Source of the DNA: Qipengyuania vesicularis | GTDB taxonomy: Bacteria > Pseudomonadota > Alphaproteobacteria > Sphingomonadales > Sphingomonadaceae | Length of the DNA: 64,000 nucleotides | Direction: 5' to 3' | NCBI RefSeq assembly: GCF_019711415.1 | Contig: NZ_JAIGNJ010000001.1 | Span: 303,001 to 367,000, forward strand | Shown: piece after piece, positions 9,151 through 17,854 of the stretch | How positions within the stretch are numbered: position 1 is the stretch's first letter | How the letters are laid out: each line of letters begins with the position of its first letter | The notes under the pieces: model-generated | What the model was told of the DNA's origin: nothing | What the model saw: the letters and a program-made list of their open reading frames with translations, nothing else | Database searches by the model: none | Position numbers and translations under genes: made by a program

Positions 9151-10250
9151 GCGGTTCCGATAACGGCCTTGCGCCGCATATCCTTCACGTCCTTCCGCAA
9201 GGGGCCTCGACCGGTCTCATCGGTGCCTTCGGAACCAAGCTGCGCCACACGCTGGTGATGGCGGACGGAGCCATGCCCGCCGGTCTCCAGCCGAGTGCCT
9301 ATCTCCGGCTGGCCAGCAATTTCCCGCCGATCGAGGGCCTGCCGACGCCGGGGCGCATGCAGAAGCTCGCCCGCGCAATGACACCCTTCGACCTCGTGCT
9401 CACCCATGGGCCCGAAGCGCTCGATGTCGCCATGGCGCATACGCTGTTCAAGGACGCGATGAGCCTGCCTGCTCTGGTCCATCACGAGTACGAGCCGGAC
9501 GAGAAGTCTGTCCTCAAGCGCAAGTGGTACCGGCGTCTTGCGCTGGGCAAGTCGGCAGGCGTGGTCGTGCCGGGCGAGACATTAGAGGCCGCGGCACTGG
9601 TGGACTGGCAGCAGCCGCTCGGTCGGGTGAAAAGGATTGCGCCGGGGATCGACACCAAGGCCTTCGCCAAGCGGCCCAAGAAGGATGGCTTCCGCCTTAT
9701 CAAGCGCGATGGTGAGCGCTGGATCGGCATGCACCGCGAATGCAGCAGCGACGCCGGGTTGGCGCGGGTGCTCGAAGCCTTTGCTCCGCTGGGCGAGGAT
9801 TTCCATCTCGTCATCCTGGGCCAGACCGAGGAGCAGTCGGATATCGAGGCCGTGGTCGACCGGCTGGAAATCAACCACCGCGTCCACCATGCGGGCGAAG
9901 TCACGGACATGCCCAAGGTCATGGGGCTGTTCGATATCTACGTACAGCCGGACTCGCCTGTTTCCTTTCCGGTCCACATCGTGGAGGCCATGGCCGCGGC
10001 GGTGCCGGTAATCGCACCTGGTGGCGGAGAGATCGAGGAACTCCTGTCCAAGGAGAACCGCAACTGGTTGCCCAATGCGGGCGATGCGGATGCCCTTGCC
10101 TCATTCCTGCGCGATCTGTCGGCAGATGCCACGCTCCGCAAGGCCGTGGGTGAGGCCAATCGCGCCCGCGCGGTGAAGGAATTCGATCGTGACAAGACGA
10201 TCGCCACTTATCGCCGCCTTTATTCGAGCGCGATGAAGCGCGAATTCTAG
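9147..10250 (+). CDS. glycosyltransferase, family 4-like
   Basis: This 367-residue protein has GT-B organisation. The N-terminal half has PHILHVLPQGASTGLIGAFG, and the C-terminal donor-binding part has HVVHAGEV-type and PVSFPVHIVEAMAAAVPVIA patterns followed by a GGGEIEELL loop. The E-x7-E type spacing near PVHIVEAMAA fits GT4 retaining glycosyltransferases. It overlaps the upstream hydrolase by 4 bp. It probably acts on a cell-surface glycan or glycolipid, but no other polysaccharide gene is nearby, so the acceptor is unknown. Confidence 0.75.
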   Translation: MSGSDNGLAPHILHVLPQGASTGLIGAFGTKLRHTLVMADGAMPAGLQPSAYLRLASNFPPIEGLPTPGRMQKLARAMTPFDLVLTHGPEALDVAMAHTLFKDAMSLPALVHHEYEPDEKSVLKRKWYRRLALGKSAGVVVPGETLEAAALVDWQQPLGRVKRIAPGIDTKAFAKRPKKDGFRLIKRDGERWIGMHRECSSDAGLARVLEAFAPLGEDFHLVILGQTEEQSDIEAVVDRLEINHRVHHAGEVTDMPKVMGLFDIYVQPDSPVSFPVHIVEAMAAAVPVIAPGGGEIEELLSKENRNWLPNAGDADALASFLRDLSADATLRKAVGEANRARAVKEFDRDKTIATYRRLYSSAMKREF

Positions 10251-10378
10251 CCTTTCATTTCCCATTCACGCAGGCGGGGACAGGCTCTGCCGGCCGGGTC
10301 CGAAAGCATTGCCCTCGCGCGATGCGATGCTTAAAGACCCGCGAACCCGAATTTTGATGGACCGGAGACCGCGCCGCA

Positions 10379-11158
10379 GTGGCACGCACACCCAAGACAG
10401 AACTGAGCCGCGAGGAAGAACGCGCCAAGCGCGACGCCGCCGAACAGGAGGCATTGCTGCGCGAGGTCGACGATGCCGTGCGGCAGGGCGATTTCGAAAG
10501 CTTCATGGGCAGTTATGGCAAGCCGCTGCTGGCAGTCATCGCGCTCGGCCTCGCCGGTTTCGGCGGGTACCTGTTCTGGGACAACCAGCGCGAGAACGCG
10601 ATGGAGAGCTCGAGCGAGGAACTGGTGACGGTGCTCGACCAGCTCGATGCAGGCAACATGGACACGGTTGCCACGCGCCTGGAGGCATTCGAGGGCGAAG
10701 GCGCTCCTGCCGTCAGCGCAAAGATGCTGCGCGCAGGCATGGCAGCCGAGAATGGCGAACGGGCTGAGGCTGCCACCCTGTTCGGCGAAGTCGCGGCTGA
10801 CGAAACCGCTCCGCAGGCGATGCGCGACGTTGCGCTGATCCGCCAGACCGCGCTCAATTTCGATGAGATGGAGCCTGCCGAGATCGTTGCCGCGATGAAA
10901 CCTTTGGCGGTGCCCGGCGAACCCTTTTTTACCAGCGCGGGCGAGCTTCTCGGCCATGCCTATCTGGCGCAGGACAAGCGCGATGAGGCGGGCGCGCTGT
11001 TCGCGCAGATCGCCCGTGACGAGAGCACACCGGAAACGGCGCGCGCGCGCTTGTTGAACTTGGCGGGAATTCTCGGCGTCGATGCTATCGACGATGTGCA
11101 GGATGTCCTCGAAGCCCAGCGCTCCCAGCCGGGGCAGGGCGCCAGCCTCGTCGAATAA
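10379..11158 (+). CDS. YfgM-like TPR membrane protein
   Basis: This 259-residue protein has a basic/acidic cytoplasmic N-terminus, one transmembrane segment at about residues 49-67, and a periplasmic helical-repeat domain (tetratricopeptide-like). This is the architecture of YfgM, a chaperone-network protein associated with the SecYEG translocon. Being directly before bamB is the conserved yfgM-bamB arrangement seen in E. coli. The start is GTG at 10379, with CGGAGA upstream. The third gene of the usual cluster, der, does not follow here; a convergent gene sits after bamB instead. Confidence 0.8.
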   Translation: MARTPKTELSREEERAKRDAAEQEALLREVDDAVRQGDFESFMGSYGKPLLAVIALGLAGFGGYLFWDNQRENAMESSSEELVTVLDQLDAGNMDTVATRLEAFEGEGAPAVSAKMLRAGMAAENGERAEAATLFGEVAADETAPQAMRDVALIRQTALNFDEMEPAEIVAAMKPLAVPGEPFFTSAGELLGHAYLAQDKRDEAGALFAQIARDESTPETARARLLNLAGILGVDAIDDVQDVLEAQRSQPGQGASLVE

Positions 11159-11178
11159 TGATACGAAACGGAAATTCC

Positions 11179-12528
11179 ATGAGCCAGACTATCGCACCTT
11201 CTTTCCTGCGTACTTCGCTGCTGGTTACCTGCGCGCTCGCGATGACCGCCTGCAGCGGCGGCCTGTTTGGCGGCGGTGACAAGAAGGATACGCCGACTGT
11301 CGGCAATCGTACGCCGATCCTTTCGCGGATCGAAAGCGGGGCGAAGGTCGACCCGGCACTCGCAGGAACGCAGGTCGTGCTTCCAGCCGAGCGGTCGAAC
11401 GACACTTGGGGCCAGGCCGGCGGCACGGCGAGCAAGAGCTACGGCCACCTCGCGCTCGGCGCTGCTCCCACGCAGGCTTTCTCGGTACAGATCGCCGGGG
11501 CCAGCAACAAGCGGCGCCTCGGCGCGGCTCCGGTGATCGGCGGCGGCAAGCTCTTTGCGGTCGGCACGGATGGCGAGGTAACGGCATTCGACGCGCAAAC
11601 CGGCTCACGCAACTGGACCTACCAGAGCGAACTGACCGACGATACGCGCCCCTCGGCCTTCGGCGGCGGCGTGAGCTTCGACAATGGCAGGCTCTACGGC
11701 ACCGATGGTGCGGGCAATGTCTACGCCCTCGATGCGAATACGGGAGCGGAGCTGTGGAAGGTCAAGCCGGGCGGTCCGCTGCGCGGGTCTCCGACCGTGG
11801 CGTTCGGCAATGTCTTCGTGATGTCGCAGGACAATCAGCTCTTCGCGATCCGCTCCACCGACGGCACGCCCGTGTGGCAGGAATCGGGATCGACAACCAT
11901 GGCCGGCGTGTTCGGCGTAGCGGCTCCTGCTGCTGGGAATGGCACGCTTGTCGCCGGGTATACCTCGGGCGAACTCGTCGCCTATCGCTACGAGAACGGC
12001 CGCAGCCTGTGGGCCGATGCCCTCGCGCGGACCTCGATCTCGACGCAGGTCGGCGCGCTGAGCGACATCGACGCCGATCCGATCATCGACAGCGGACAGG
12101 TCTTCGCACTCGGCCAGGGCGGGCGCATGGCGGCCTATGAACTGGTCACCGGCCAGCGCCTGTGGGAACTCAACGTGGCAGGGATCAGCACGCCCGCGAT
12201 TGCCGGCGACTGGATTTTCGCTCTCACCGATGATGCGCGGATGATGGCCATCGCCCGAACCACCGGCAAGGTTCGCTGGCTGACGCAGATGCCGCGTTTC
12301 CGTGACGAGGAAGACCGCAAGGGCCCGATCTTCTGGCAGGGTCCGGTCCTCGCCGGGAACCGGCTGTGGGCAGTCAACTCCGAAGGCGAGATCTATGCGG
12401 TGAGCACGGGCGAAGGCTCTGCATCGCTGTTCCGCGAGCTCAAGGAATCGATCAGCCTCCCGCCGGTCGTCGCGAACAACACGCTCTACGTCCTGGACGA
12501 CAGCGGCACGATTACCGCTTTCCGCTAA
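11179..12528 (+). CDS. bamB: outer membrane assembly lipoprotein BamB
   Basis: This 449-residue lipoprotein of the BAM complex helps insert beta-barrel proteins into the outer membrane. The signal peptide ends in an A-M-T-A-C lipobox with Cys at residue 25; the -3 residue is Met rather than the more common Leu. The rest has repeated PQQ-type beta-propeller blades, for example GKLFAVGTDGEVTAFDAQTG and GRLYGTDGAGNVYALDANTG. The ATG at 11179 is preceded by GAAACGGAAA and comes 20 bp after the yfgM stop, so the pair forms one operon. Confidence 0.9.
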   Translation: MSQTIAPSFLRTSLLVTCALAMTACSGGLFGGGDKKDTPTVGNRTPILSRIESGAKVDPALAGTQVVLPAERSNDTWGQAGGTASKSYGHLALGAAPTQAFSVQIAGASNKRRLGAAPVIGGGKLFAVGTDGEVTAFDAQTGSRNWTYQSELTDDTRPSAFGGGVSFDNGRLYGTDGAGNVYALDANTGAELWKVKPGGPLRGSPTVAFGNVFVMSQDNQLFAIRSTDGTPVWQESGSTTMAGVFGVAAPAAGNGTLVAGYTSGELVAYRYENGRSLWADALARTSISTQVGALSDIDADPIIDSGQVFALGQGGRMAAYELVTGQRLWELNVAGISTPAIAGDWIFALTDDARMMAIARTTGKVRWLTQMPRFRDEEDRKGPIFWQGPVLAGNRLWAVNSEGEIYAVSTGEGSASLFRELKESISLPPVVANNTLYVLDDSGTITAFR

Positions 12529-12531
12529 GCG

Positions 12532-12834
12532 TCAGCCGAGCGGCTGACCGTCGTCGGTCTCGTAGATCCGGATTTCGCGCGAAGCGGGCGGATTGGCCGC
12601 CATGACCTTCTGGAATTCGGCCATATGCGCCGACCGTCCATGCGCCTCGAGCGCTGCGCGGTCGCGCCAGCGTTCGAACAGGACCAGCGTATCCGGATCG
12701 GCCATGTCGCGCGCGAAGGTGTAATCGAGACAGCCATCCTCGGCGCGGCTGGCGCGGACCATCTCGACCATTGCCTTCTGCGTGGCTGCATCGATCGTGC
12801 GCCCCAGTTTGATGGTGCCATTGATCTGGATCAT
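12532..12834 (-). CDS. antibiotic biosynthesis monooxygenase (ABM) domain protein
   Basis: This is a 100-residue single-domain protein of the dimeric alpha+beta barrel ABM family (YgiN/quinol-monooxygenase-like). Typical features are the MIQINGTIKL first strand, EDGCLDYTFARDMADPDTLVLFERW, and the HGRSAHMAEFQKVMA helix. The start at 12834 lies 14 bp from the gshA stop on the same strand, so it is the last gene of an rsmE-gshA-ABM operon. Small quinone or reactive-carbonyl substrates are plausible given the glutathione context, but that is inference. Confidence 0.75.
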   Translation of the reverse strand: MIQINGTIKLGRTIDAATQKAMVEMVRASRAEDGCLDYTFARDMADPDTLVLFERWRDRAALEAHGRSAHMAEFQKVMAANPPASREIRIYETDDGQPLG

Positions 12835-12848
12835 GCTGTCTCTCCCGC

Positions 12849-14219
12849 TCAGAAACTGTATTTGTAGACGCGCGAAATATCGCCCTGCCATTCTCCGTGA
12901 TAGCGATCGAGCAGGACCTGCGCCGGGACCTTGCCGCTGGCGACGATCTCGTCGAGTGTCTCTAGGAAGCCGGTCTCGTTGTCGCCCGAGGAATTGAGCC
13001 GTCCGCGCGAGGCAAGGCCGCTGCGGGCGATCGCGAGGACTTCCTTTGCTAGGTCATGCAGCTTGCCGCCGCCAGGGATCGGTGCATCGAGCGCCAGCCT
13101 GGGAACCGCATTGCGCAGTTCCTCGCGCTCTTCCATCGTCCAGTGCTTGACGAGATCCCATGCAGCATCGAGCGCATCCTGCTCGTAAAGCAGGCCGACC
13201 CAGAAGGCAGGCAGCGCACAGATGCGGCTCCACGGTCCACCATCGGCACCGCGCATCTCAAGGAAGCTCTTCAACCGCACTTCGGGGAAGGCGGTCGAGA
13301 GGTGGTCCCACCAGTCGCTCTCGGTCGGTTTCTCGCCGGGGAGCACCGAAAGCTTGCCCTCGAGAAAGTCCCGGAAACTGAGGCCTGCGGCGTCGATGTA
13401 TTTCCCTTCGCGGAAGACGAAATACATCGGCACGTCGAGCATGTAGTCGACGTAGCGTTCGTAGCCGAAACCATCCTCGAACACGAAAGGCAGCATCCCG
13501 GTGCGATGCGGGTCCGTATCGCTCCAGATATGGCTGCGGTAGGACAGGTAGCCGTTGGGCTTGCCCTCGGTGAAGGGCGAATTGGCAAACAGCGCGGTCG
13601 CCAGAGGCTGGAGCGCGAGGCCGGTGCGGAATTTCTGCGCCATGTCGGCTTCGCTCGAATAGTCGAGGTTCACCTGGATTGTGCAGGTGCGCAGCATCAT
13701 GTCGAGGCCGAGATTGCCCACGCGCGGCATGTGCCGCATCATGATCTCGTAGCGACCCTTTGGCATGATCGGCAGTTCTTCGCGGGTCTTGTCGGGCCAC
13801 ATGCCGAGGCCGAGGAAGCCGACATTGTTGCGCGATCCGATTTCCTTCACCTGCTGCAGGTGCCGCCCGGTCTCGGCGCAGGTCTGGTGCAGGTTTTCGA
13901 GCGGAGCGCCCGACAGTTCGAGTTGTCCGGCCGGTTCGAGGCTGACCGTGCCGTCATCGCCGCGCATGGCGATGACCTTGCCGTTCTCCTCCACCGGCTC
14001 CCAGCCATACTCGCGCAGCGAGAGCAGGATGTCCCGTATGCCGCCCTCTTCCTCATAGGAAAGCGCGCGGTGTTCCTTGCAGCAATAGACGAGTTTCTCG
14101 TGCTCAGTCCCGATCCGCCAATCTGACTTGGGCTTCTCGCCCTTCTGCATCGGCGCGACCAGCTGGTCGCGGCTTTCGATGATGGGATCAGCGTCCCCCG
14201 AGGCCTCTCTCGTGCTCAT
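12849..14219 (-). CDS. gshA: glutamate-cysteine ligase (plant/alphaproteobacterial type)
   Basis: This 456-residue enzyme performs the first step of glutathione synthesis, ATP-dependent joining of glutamate and cysteine. It belongs to the plant-like GCS2 lineage of alphaproteobacteria, not the E. coli type. Recognisable segments are WRIGTEHEKLVY near residue 34, LEPAGQLELSGAPL near residue 95, MMRTCTIQVNLDYSSEADM-type substrate-binding sequence, and LEMRGADGGPWSRICALPAFWVGLLY. It lies 40 bp after rsmE on the same strand. Confidence 0.95.
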   Translation of the reverse strand: MSTREASGDADPIIESRDQLVAPMQKGEKPKSDWRIGTEHEKLVYCCKEHRALSYEEEGGIRDILLSLREYGWEPVEENGKVIAMRGDDGTVSLEPAGQLELSGAPLENLHQTCAETGRHLQQVKEIGSRNNVGFLGLGMWPDKTREELPIMPKGRYEIMMRHMPRVGNLGLDMMLRTCTIQVNLDYSSEADMAQKFRTGLALQPLATALFANSPFTEGKPNGYLSYRSHIWSDTDPHRTGMLPFVFEDGFGYERYVDYMLDVPMYFVFREGKYIDAAGLSFRDFLEGKLSVLPGEKPTESDWWDHLSTAFPEVRLKSFLEMRGADGGPWSRICALPAFWVGLLYEQDALDAAWDLVKHWTMEEREELRNAVPRLALDAPIPGGGKLHDLAKEVLAIARSGLASRGRLNSSGDNETGFLETLDEIVASGKVPAQVLLDRYHGEWQGDISRVYKYSF

Positions 14220-14259
14220 TCAGTGGCGATAGGCAACCGAACCTTGCGTGGAAAGGAAA

Positions 14260-15018
14260 TTATTCTTCGTCACCGATCCAGTCGCCCGCTTCGGCCATCC
14301 AGACTGCAATCCCGGCGAGGGCCGCCGTTTCTCCGCGCAGGATGCGGGGGCCGAGGCTGACCGGCCGAGCACTGGGGTGGGCGCGAATGGCGGAACGCTC
14401 GACATCGTCGAAACCGCCTTCCGGCCCGATGAGAAGGGCGGCAGGTTCTGCGGCGTAGCAGAATGCGTCTGCTGCCGCTTCGCCGCCTTCCTCGTCGGCG
14501 AAGAACAGGATGCGGTCCTCCGGCCAGTCCTTCAGAAGGGCCGCAAGCTTCAGCGGTTCCTCGACTTCGGGCAAAGCGGTGCGCGCGCATTGCTCTGCCG
14601 CCTCGGTCACGATGGTCCGGGCGCGTTCGGGGTTGAGCTTGTCCGCAACGCAGCGGCTGGTGACTACCGGCTGGATACGGGCGACGCCGAGTTCGGTCGC
14701 CTTCTCCAGCACCATGTCGAAGCGGTCTTTCTTCAGCAGTGCTGCACAGAGCCAGAAATCGGGCACTTCCTCGCGCGGGCGCAAATGCTGTTTCGGCTCG
14801 AGCGTGACGTGGCGCTTCGCTGCTTCCACTACCTCGGTGGCCCATTCTCCGGTCTCATCGTCGCACAGTATCACTGTGTCGCCCGGCGAAACGCGCATCA
14901 CCTTGGCGAGGTAATGCGCCTGATTGCCTTCGACGCGGACGGGTGCGCCCTCCGCCAACGGGTTGTCGACGAACAGGCGCGGGGCGCTCTTGGGCGGCCA
15001 GGCGGGTGTTGCAGGCAT
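14260..15018 (-). CDS. rsmE: 16S rRNA (uracil-1498-N3)-methyltransferase
   Basis: This 252-residue SPOUT-class methyltransferase methylates U1498 of 16S rRNA using S-adenosylmethionine. A PUA-like N-terminal part (RLFVDNPLAEGAPVRVEGNQAHYLAKVMR) is followed by the trefoil-knot catalytic part. The latter has LLIGPEGGFDDVE and VSLGPRILRGETAA, the classic RsmE knot motifs. The ATG at 15018 starts the family N-terminus. It is divergent, by 39 bp, from the small membrane-protein gene that leads into ubiA. Confidence 0.93.
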   Translation of the reverse strand: MPATPAWPPKSAPRLFVDNPLAEGAPVRVEGNQAHYLAKVMRVSPGDTVILCDDETGEWATEVVEAAKRHVTLEPKQHLRPREEVPDFWLCAALLKKDRFDMVLEKATELGVARIQPVVTSRCVADKLNPERARTIVTEAAEQCARTALPEVEEPLKLAALLKDWPEDRILFFADEEGGEAAADAFCYAAEPAALLIGPEGGFDDVERSAIRAHPSARPVSLGPRILRGETAALAGIAVWMAEAGDWIGDEE

Positions 15019-15057
15019 GGCTTTGCAGGTGGCACGCTCGCTTGTAGGGAGCAAGCC

Positions 15058-15441
15058 ATGACAGCGCGTGTCGCACAACTCTACATAAGCGCAGTGTTCC
15101 TCATCCTTGGGGGCTGGGCACTCTTCTTCCCGGGCCACGTCATCGACCTGGGCTTTACCGACGCCTATCGCGAAAACAGTTTTGAGACCCGGTTCATCAT
15201 GGCGTGTTTCGGTGCCCAGGCAGTCCTGTTTGGCATCGTCTCTCTCGCCGTCCGGTGGAGCGCGCGCACCTTTCTGGTGTTCGCGGTGCTCCTGTTGCCG
15301 TTCTTCTGGTTCAACTACCATTTCCACTATGTCGTGCCCGTTCTGACGACCTATGGCATGATCGACTTCGCGGGGAATCTGACCATGTTCATCGCAAGCC
15401 TGATCGGCTGGAATGCAACCCGTCCGAGACCGCAATCATGA
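15058..15441 (+). CDS. small four-helix membrane protein
   Basis: This 127-residue protein is mostly hydrophobic with about four membrane segments (starting near residues 7, 45, 70 and 100). The second half has NYHFHYVVPVLTTYGMIDFAGN. I do not recognise a named family. The ATG at 15058 follows an AGGGAGC-type ribosome site. Its TGA overlaps the ubiA ATG (ATGA), so it is translationally coupled to ubiA. That suggests a membrane role near quinone synthesis, without direct evidence. Confidence 0.7.
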   Translation: MTARVAQLYISAVFLILGGWALFFPGHVIDLGFTDAYRENSFETRFIMACFGAQAVLFGIVSLAVRWSARTFLVFAVLLLPFFWFNYHFHYVVPVLTTYGMIDFAGNLTMFIASLIGWNATRPRPQS

Positions 15442-16352
15442 GCGAAAGTGGTTCGGTCGAAGTCGTCCCCGACAGCGAGCACCGCGGGATCGTTGCGCGC
15501 CTGCCGCAGCTACCGCGTGATCTCGCGCAACTCGCCCGGTTCGACCGGCCGATCGGCTGGTGGCTGTTGTTCTGGCCCTGCGTCTGGGGTGTGTGGCTGA
15601 CGGGAGCAGGTTGGCAATGGGCGCTGCTTGGATGGCTTCTGCTGGGCAGCATCGCCATGCGCGGGGCAGGGTGCGTCTACAACGATATCGTTGATGCCAA
15701 GCTCGATCGGCAGGTGGCGCGCACGGCCAGCCGTCCGGTCGCGAGCGGGCGCGTTTCGAAGAAGCTGGCTTGGGGCTGGCTGCTGGCGTTGTGCCTCGTA
15801 GGGCTGGTGGTGCTGCTGCAACTGAGGACCGAGGCGCAGCTTGTCGCCTTGGCAAGCCTTGCGCTGGTTGCCGCCTATCCTTTCATGAAGCGCATCACAT
15901 GGTGGCCGCAGGCTTGGCTCGGCATGGTTTTCACCTGGGGGCTGCTGGTCGGCTGGGCGCAGCTTCGCTTGGACAATCTGGATGCCCTTGCCGCCATGTA
16001 CGCGGGCGCGGCGCTGTGGGTGATCGGCTACGATACGATCTACGCCATGCAGGACCGTGAGGACGATGCGCTCGTCGGCATTCGTTCCTCGGCGCTTCGG
16101 CTAGGCGGACGAGTAAAGGGCGGGGTGGCGCTGTTCTATGCCGGAGCGGTGTCGCTGTGGGCGCTCGCCTTCTCGCTATACCGCGCAGACTGGGTGGCAC
16201 TGTTGGCGCTGCTGCCCGCGGCAGGCCACTTGTGGTGGCAAGTCGCAACGCTCGACGGTGAGGGCGCAGGCAATCCACTCGAACGTTTCCGCTCCAACCG
16301 CTGGACCGGTGGGTTGGTGGCAGCTGCTTGTTTTGTCGTGGGAAATGCCTGA
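15438..16352 (+). CDS. ubiA: 4-hydroxybenzoate polyprenyltransferase
   Basis: This 304-residue integral membrane prenyltransferase attaches the isoprenoid tail to 4-hydroxybenzoate in ubiquinone synthesis. The first Asp-rich motif, N-D-I-V-D-x3-D, is at residues 82-90, and the second is in GYDTIYAMQDREDD near residues 195-208. Both bind the diphosphate through magnesium. About eight membrane helices are visible. The ATG at 15438 overlaps the preceding gene's stop by 4 bp. Confidence 0.93.
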   Translation: MSESGSVEVVPDSEHRGIVARLPQLPRDLAQLARFDRPIGWWLLFWPCVWGVWLTGAGWQWALLGWLLLGSIAMRGAGCVYNDIVDAKLDRQVARTASRPVASGRVSKKLAWGWLLALCLVGLVVLLQLRTEAQLVALASLALVAAYPFMKRITWWPQAWLGMVFTWGLLVGWAQLRLDNLDALAAMYAGAALWVIGYDTIYAMQDREDDALVGIRSSALRLGGRVKGGVALFYAGAVSLWALAFSLYRADWVALLALLPAAGHLWWQVATLDGEGAGNPLERFRSNRWTGGLVAAACFVVGNA

Positions 16353-16364
16353 TGGTTATCCCGG

Positions 16365-16393
16365 TTGACACGGCTCGGCGGTGCGCCTTCACT
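16365..16393 (+). promoter_or_regulatory. predicted sigma-70-type promoter for the 16416 gene
   Basis: A perfect TTGACA lies at 16365-16370, followed by a 17-bp spacer and TTCACT at 16388-16393. Initiation would fall near 16400. An AGGGAG ribosome site lies at 16403-16408 and an ATG at 16416. This order supports a real gene on the plus strand. Confidence 0.55.
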
Positions 16394-16415
16394 GCGTAGC
16401 GAAGGGAGACTGGAC

Positions 16416-16760
16416 ATGGGCCTGATCCGAATTGATCTTCGCACAGATATCCGCCCGGACGAGATCGATCACGTCGACATTCACCTCATCGACGAGCGCG
16501 ACGAGCGGGAGAACCGATTTCACCTGATCGACACGCTGGGGGGCGATCTCGTGCGCGGCGAACGCATCCATATCTTCGAAGGGCTTCGCAACGAAACTGT
16601 CTATGGAGTCCACCTCCGACTTTTCCTTCGGCAGGGTGAGCCGTCCTTTCGGCATGAATATCTGCGGATCAGCCTGGGCGAGCGCACCTGTACGGGGCGG
16701 CTGTGGTGGAGGCGCTGCACCGACCCGCGCGCCAATGCGAATTTCGTAATCGCTCGCTGA
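16416..16760 (+). CDS. hypothetical protein, unknown function
   Basis: This is a 114-residue cytoplasmic protein that I do not recognise. Alternating hydrophobic/charged segments (VDIHLIDE, RIHIFEG, YGVHLRLFL) suggest a beta-rich fold, and there are two cysteines near the C-terminus (TCTGRLWWRRC). Support for reality comes from a promoter-like TTGACA-N17-TTCACT, an AGGGAG site 7 bp before the ATG, and GC-rich third codon positions like its neighbours. An overlapping reading frame exists on the minus strand but lacks these signals. It ends 15 bp before the SRAP gene, so co-transcription is likely. Confidence 0.55.
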   Translation: MGLIRIDLRTDIRPDEIDHVDIHLIDERDERENRFHLIDTLGGDLVRGERIHIFEGLRNETVYGVHLRLFLRQGEPSFRHEYLRISLGERTCTGRLWWRRCTDPRANANFVIAR

Positions 16761-16775
16761 CTGTCGCTCTCCGCC

Positions 16776-17396
16776 ATGTGCAATCTCTACCGCATGACCA
16801 AGAACAAGGACGAAGTCGCCGCGTGGTTCGATGCGGTGAACGAGCTTAGCGGGGCGAATTTCGGTGAGGAAGTTTACCCGGGCTATCCCGGCGCGGTTGT
16901 AGCGGGTGGAAAGCTGAAGCAGATGAGCTGGGGCTTCCCGCTGGTGATGAAGGGCAAGAGTGGCCAGCCATTGAAGCCCAAGCCGGTCAACAATGCCCGC
17001 ACCGACAAGCTCGACAGCTTCTTCTGGCGCTACAGCTTCGAGGAACGCCGCTGCCTGATCCCCGTCACCGCATGGGCAGAGGCGGAAGGGCCGAAGGGCG
17101 GAAAGACCCGCAGCTGGCTCTCGCGGCCCGATGCGGAGCTGTTCGCCGTTGCCGGCGTATGGCGCGACAGCGAGGAATGGGGCGCGTGCTATTCCATGGT
17201 CATGACCGATGCGGGAGGCCTCGCGAAGGAAGTGCACACGCGGATGCCCGTGCTGCTTGCAAAGGAAAGCTGGGATCAATGGACCGGCGGCACGCCGGAA
17301 GAGGCGTTTGCGCTCTGCCGGCCATGGGAGGGCGAGCTTGCGCTCGATCGGACGAAGGTTCCGTGGTCGGGCAAGGGGCAGGTGGGGCTGCTGTAG
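16776..17396 (+). CDS. SRAP family protein (YedK/HMCES-like)
   Basis: This 206-residue SOS-response-associated peptidase domain protein belongs to a family that crosslinks to abasic sites in single-stranded DNA through its N-terminal Cys and protects them. The family hallmarks are visible: Cys at position 2 (MCNLYRM), NNARTDKL for DNA contact, LIPVTAWAEAEG with a catalytic Glu, and VHTRMPVLL with the conserved His. The length is close to that of YedK. trmL starts 5 bp after its stop, so they are probably co-transcribed. No LexA box was seen upstream. Confidence 0.9.
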   Translation: MCNLYRMTKNKDEVAAWFDAVNELSGANFGEEVYPGYPGAVVAGGKLKQMSWGFPLVMKGKSGQPLKPKPVNNARTDKLDSFFWRYSFEERRCLIPVTAWAEAEGPKGGKTRSWLSRPDAELFAVAGVWRDSEEWGACYSMVMTDAGGLAKEVHTRMPVLLAKESWDQWTGGTPEEAFALCRPWEGELALDRTKVPWSGKGQVGLL

Positions 17397-17401
17397 ACGC
17401 C

Positions 17402-17854
17402 ATGCGTATCGCCCTTTTCGAACCAGAAATCGCCGGGAACGTCGGCAATGTCATGCGCCTTGGCGCCTGCATGGGCGCGGGCGTGGATCTTATCGAGCCG
17501 CTCGGTTTCGAGTGGGACGATCGCCGCGTGCGCCGTGCGGCGATGGACTATATCGAATATGTCGACGTGGTTCGGCACGCGGATTTCGATGCCTTCTTGC
17601 AGACTAGGGCAGGGCGCAGGCTGGTGCTGTTCACCACCCGCGCGACGCAATCGTCCTACGAATTCGATTACCGGCACGACGACATCCTCCTCTTCGGAAA
17701 GGAAAGCGCGGGTGTGACCGACGCGGTGCGCGCTGCCGTCGATGCAAGTGTGCGCCTGCCGATGCGCGCAGGTGTGCGGTCGCTCAACCTCGCCACGAGT
17801 GCAGGGATCGCGCTCGGTGAAGCGCTCCGCCAGACGGGATCGCTCCCGGACTAG
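17402..17854 (+). CDS. trmL: tRNA (cytidine/uridine-34-2'-O)-methyltransferase
   Basis: This 150-residue SPOUT methyltransferase modifies the wobble base 34 of tRNA-Leu in known members. MRIALFEPEIAGNVGNVMRL opens the protein, and the knot motifs FGKESAGV and RLPMRAGVRSLNLATSAGIAL follow. The length matches E. coli TrmL. The start is the ATG at 17402; the frame is open upstream only as a shadow of the SRAP gene. Its TAG stop overlaps the stop of the convergent amidohydrolase in a shared CTAG. Confidence 0.93.
   Translation: MRIALFEPEIAGNVGNVMRLGACMGAGVDLIEPLGFEWDDRRVRRAAMDYIEYVDVVRHADFDAFLQTRAGRRLVLFTTRATQSSYEFDYRHDDILLFGKESAGVTDAVRAAVDASVRLPMRAGVRSLNLATSAGIALGEALRQTGSLPD

Noticed and set aside
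13056-14126. A 356-codon open frame antisense to gshA
   Set aside because: gshA is unambiguous on the other strand and shows the expected codon pattern.
16389-17279. A 296-codon minus-strand frame across the unknown gene and SRAP
   Set aside because: SRAP is certain on the plus strand, and the plus-strand unknown gene has a promoter and ribosome site; the minus frame has neither.
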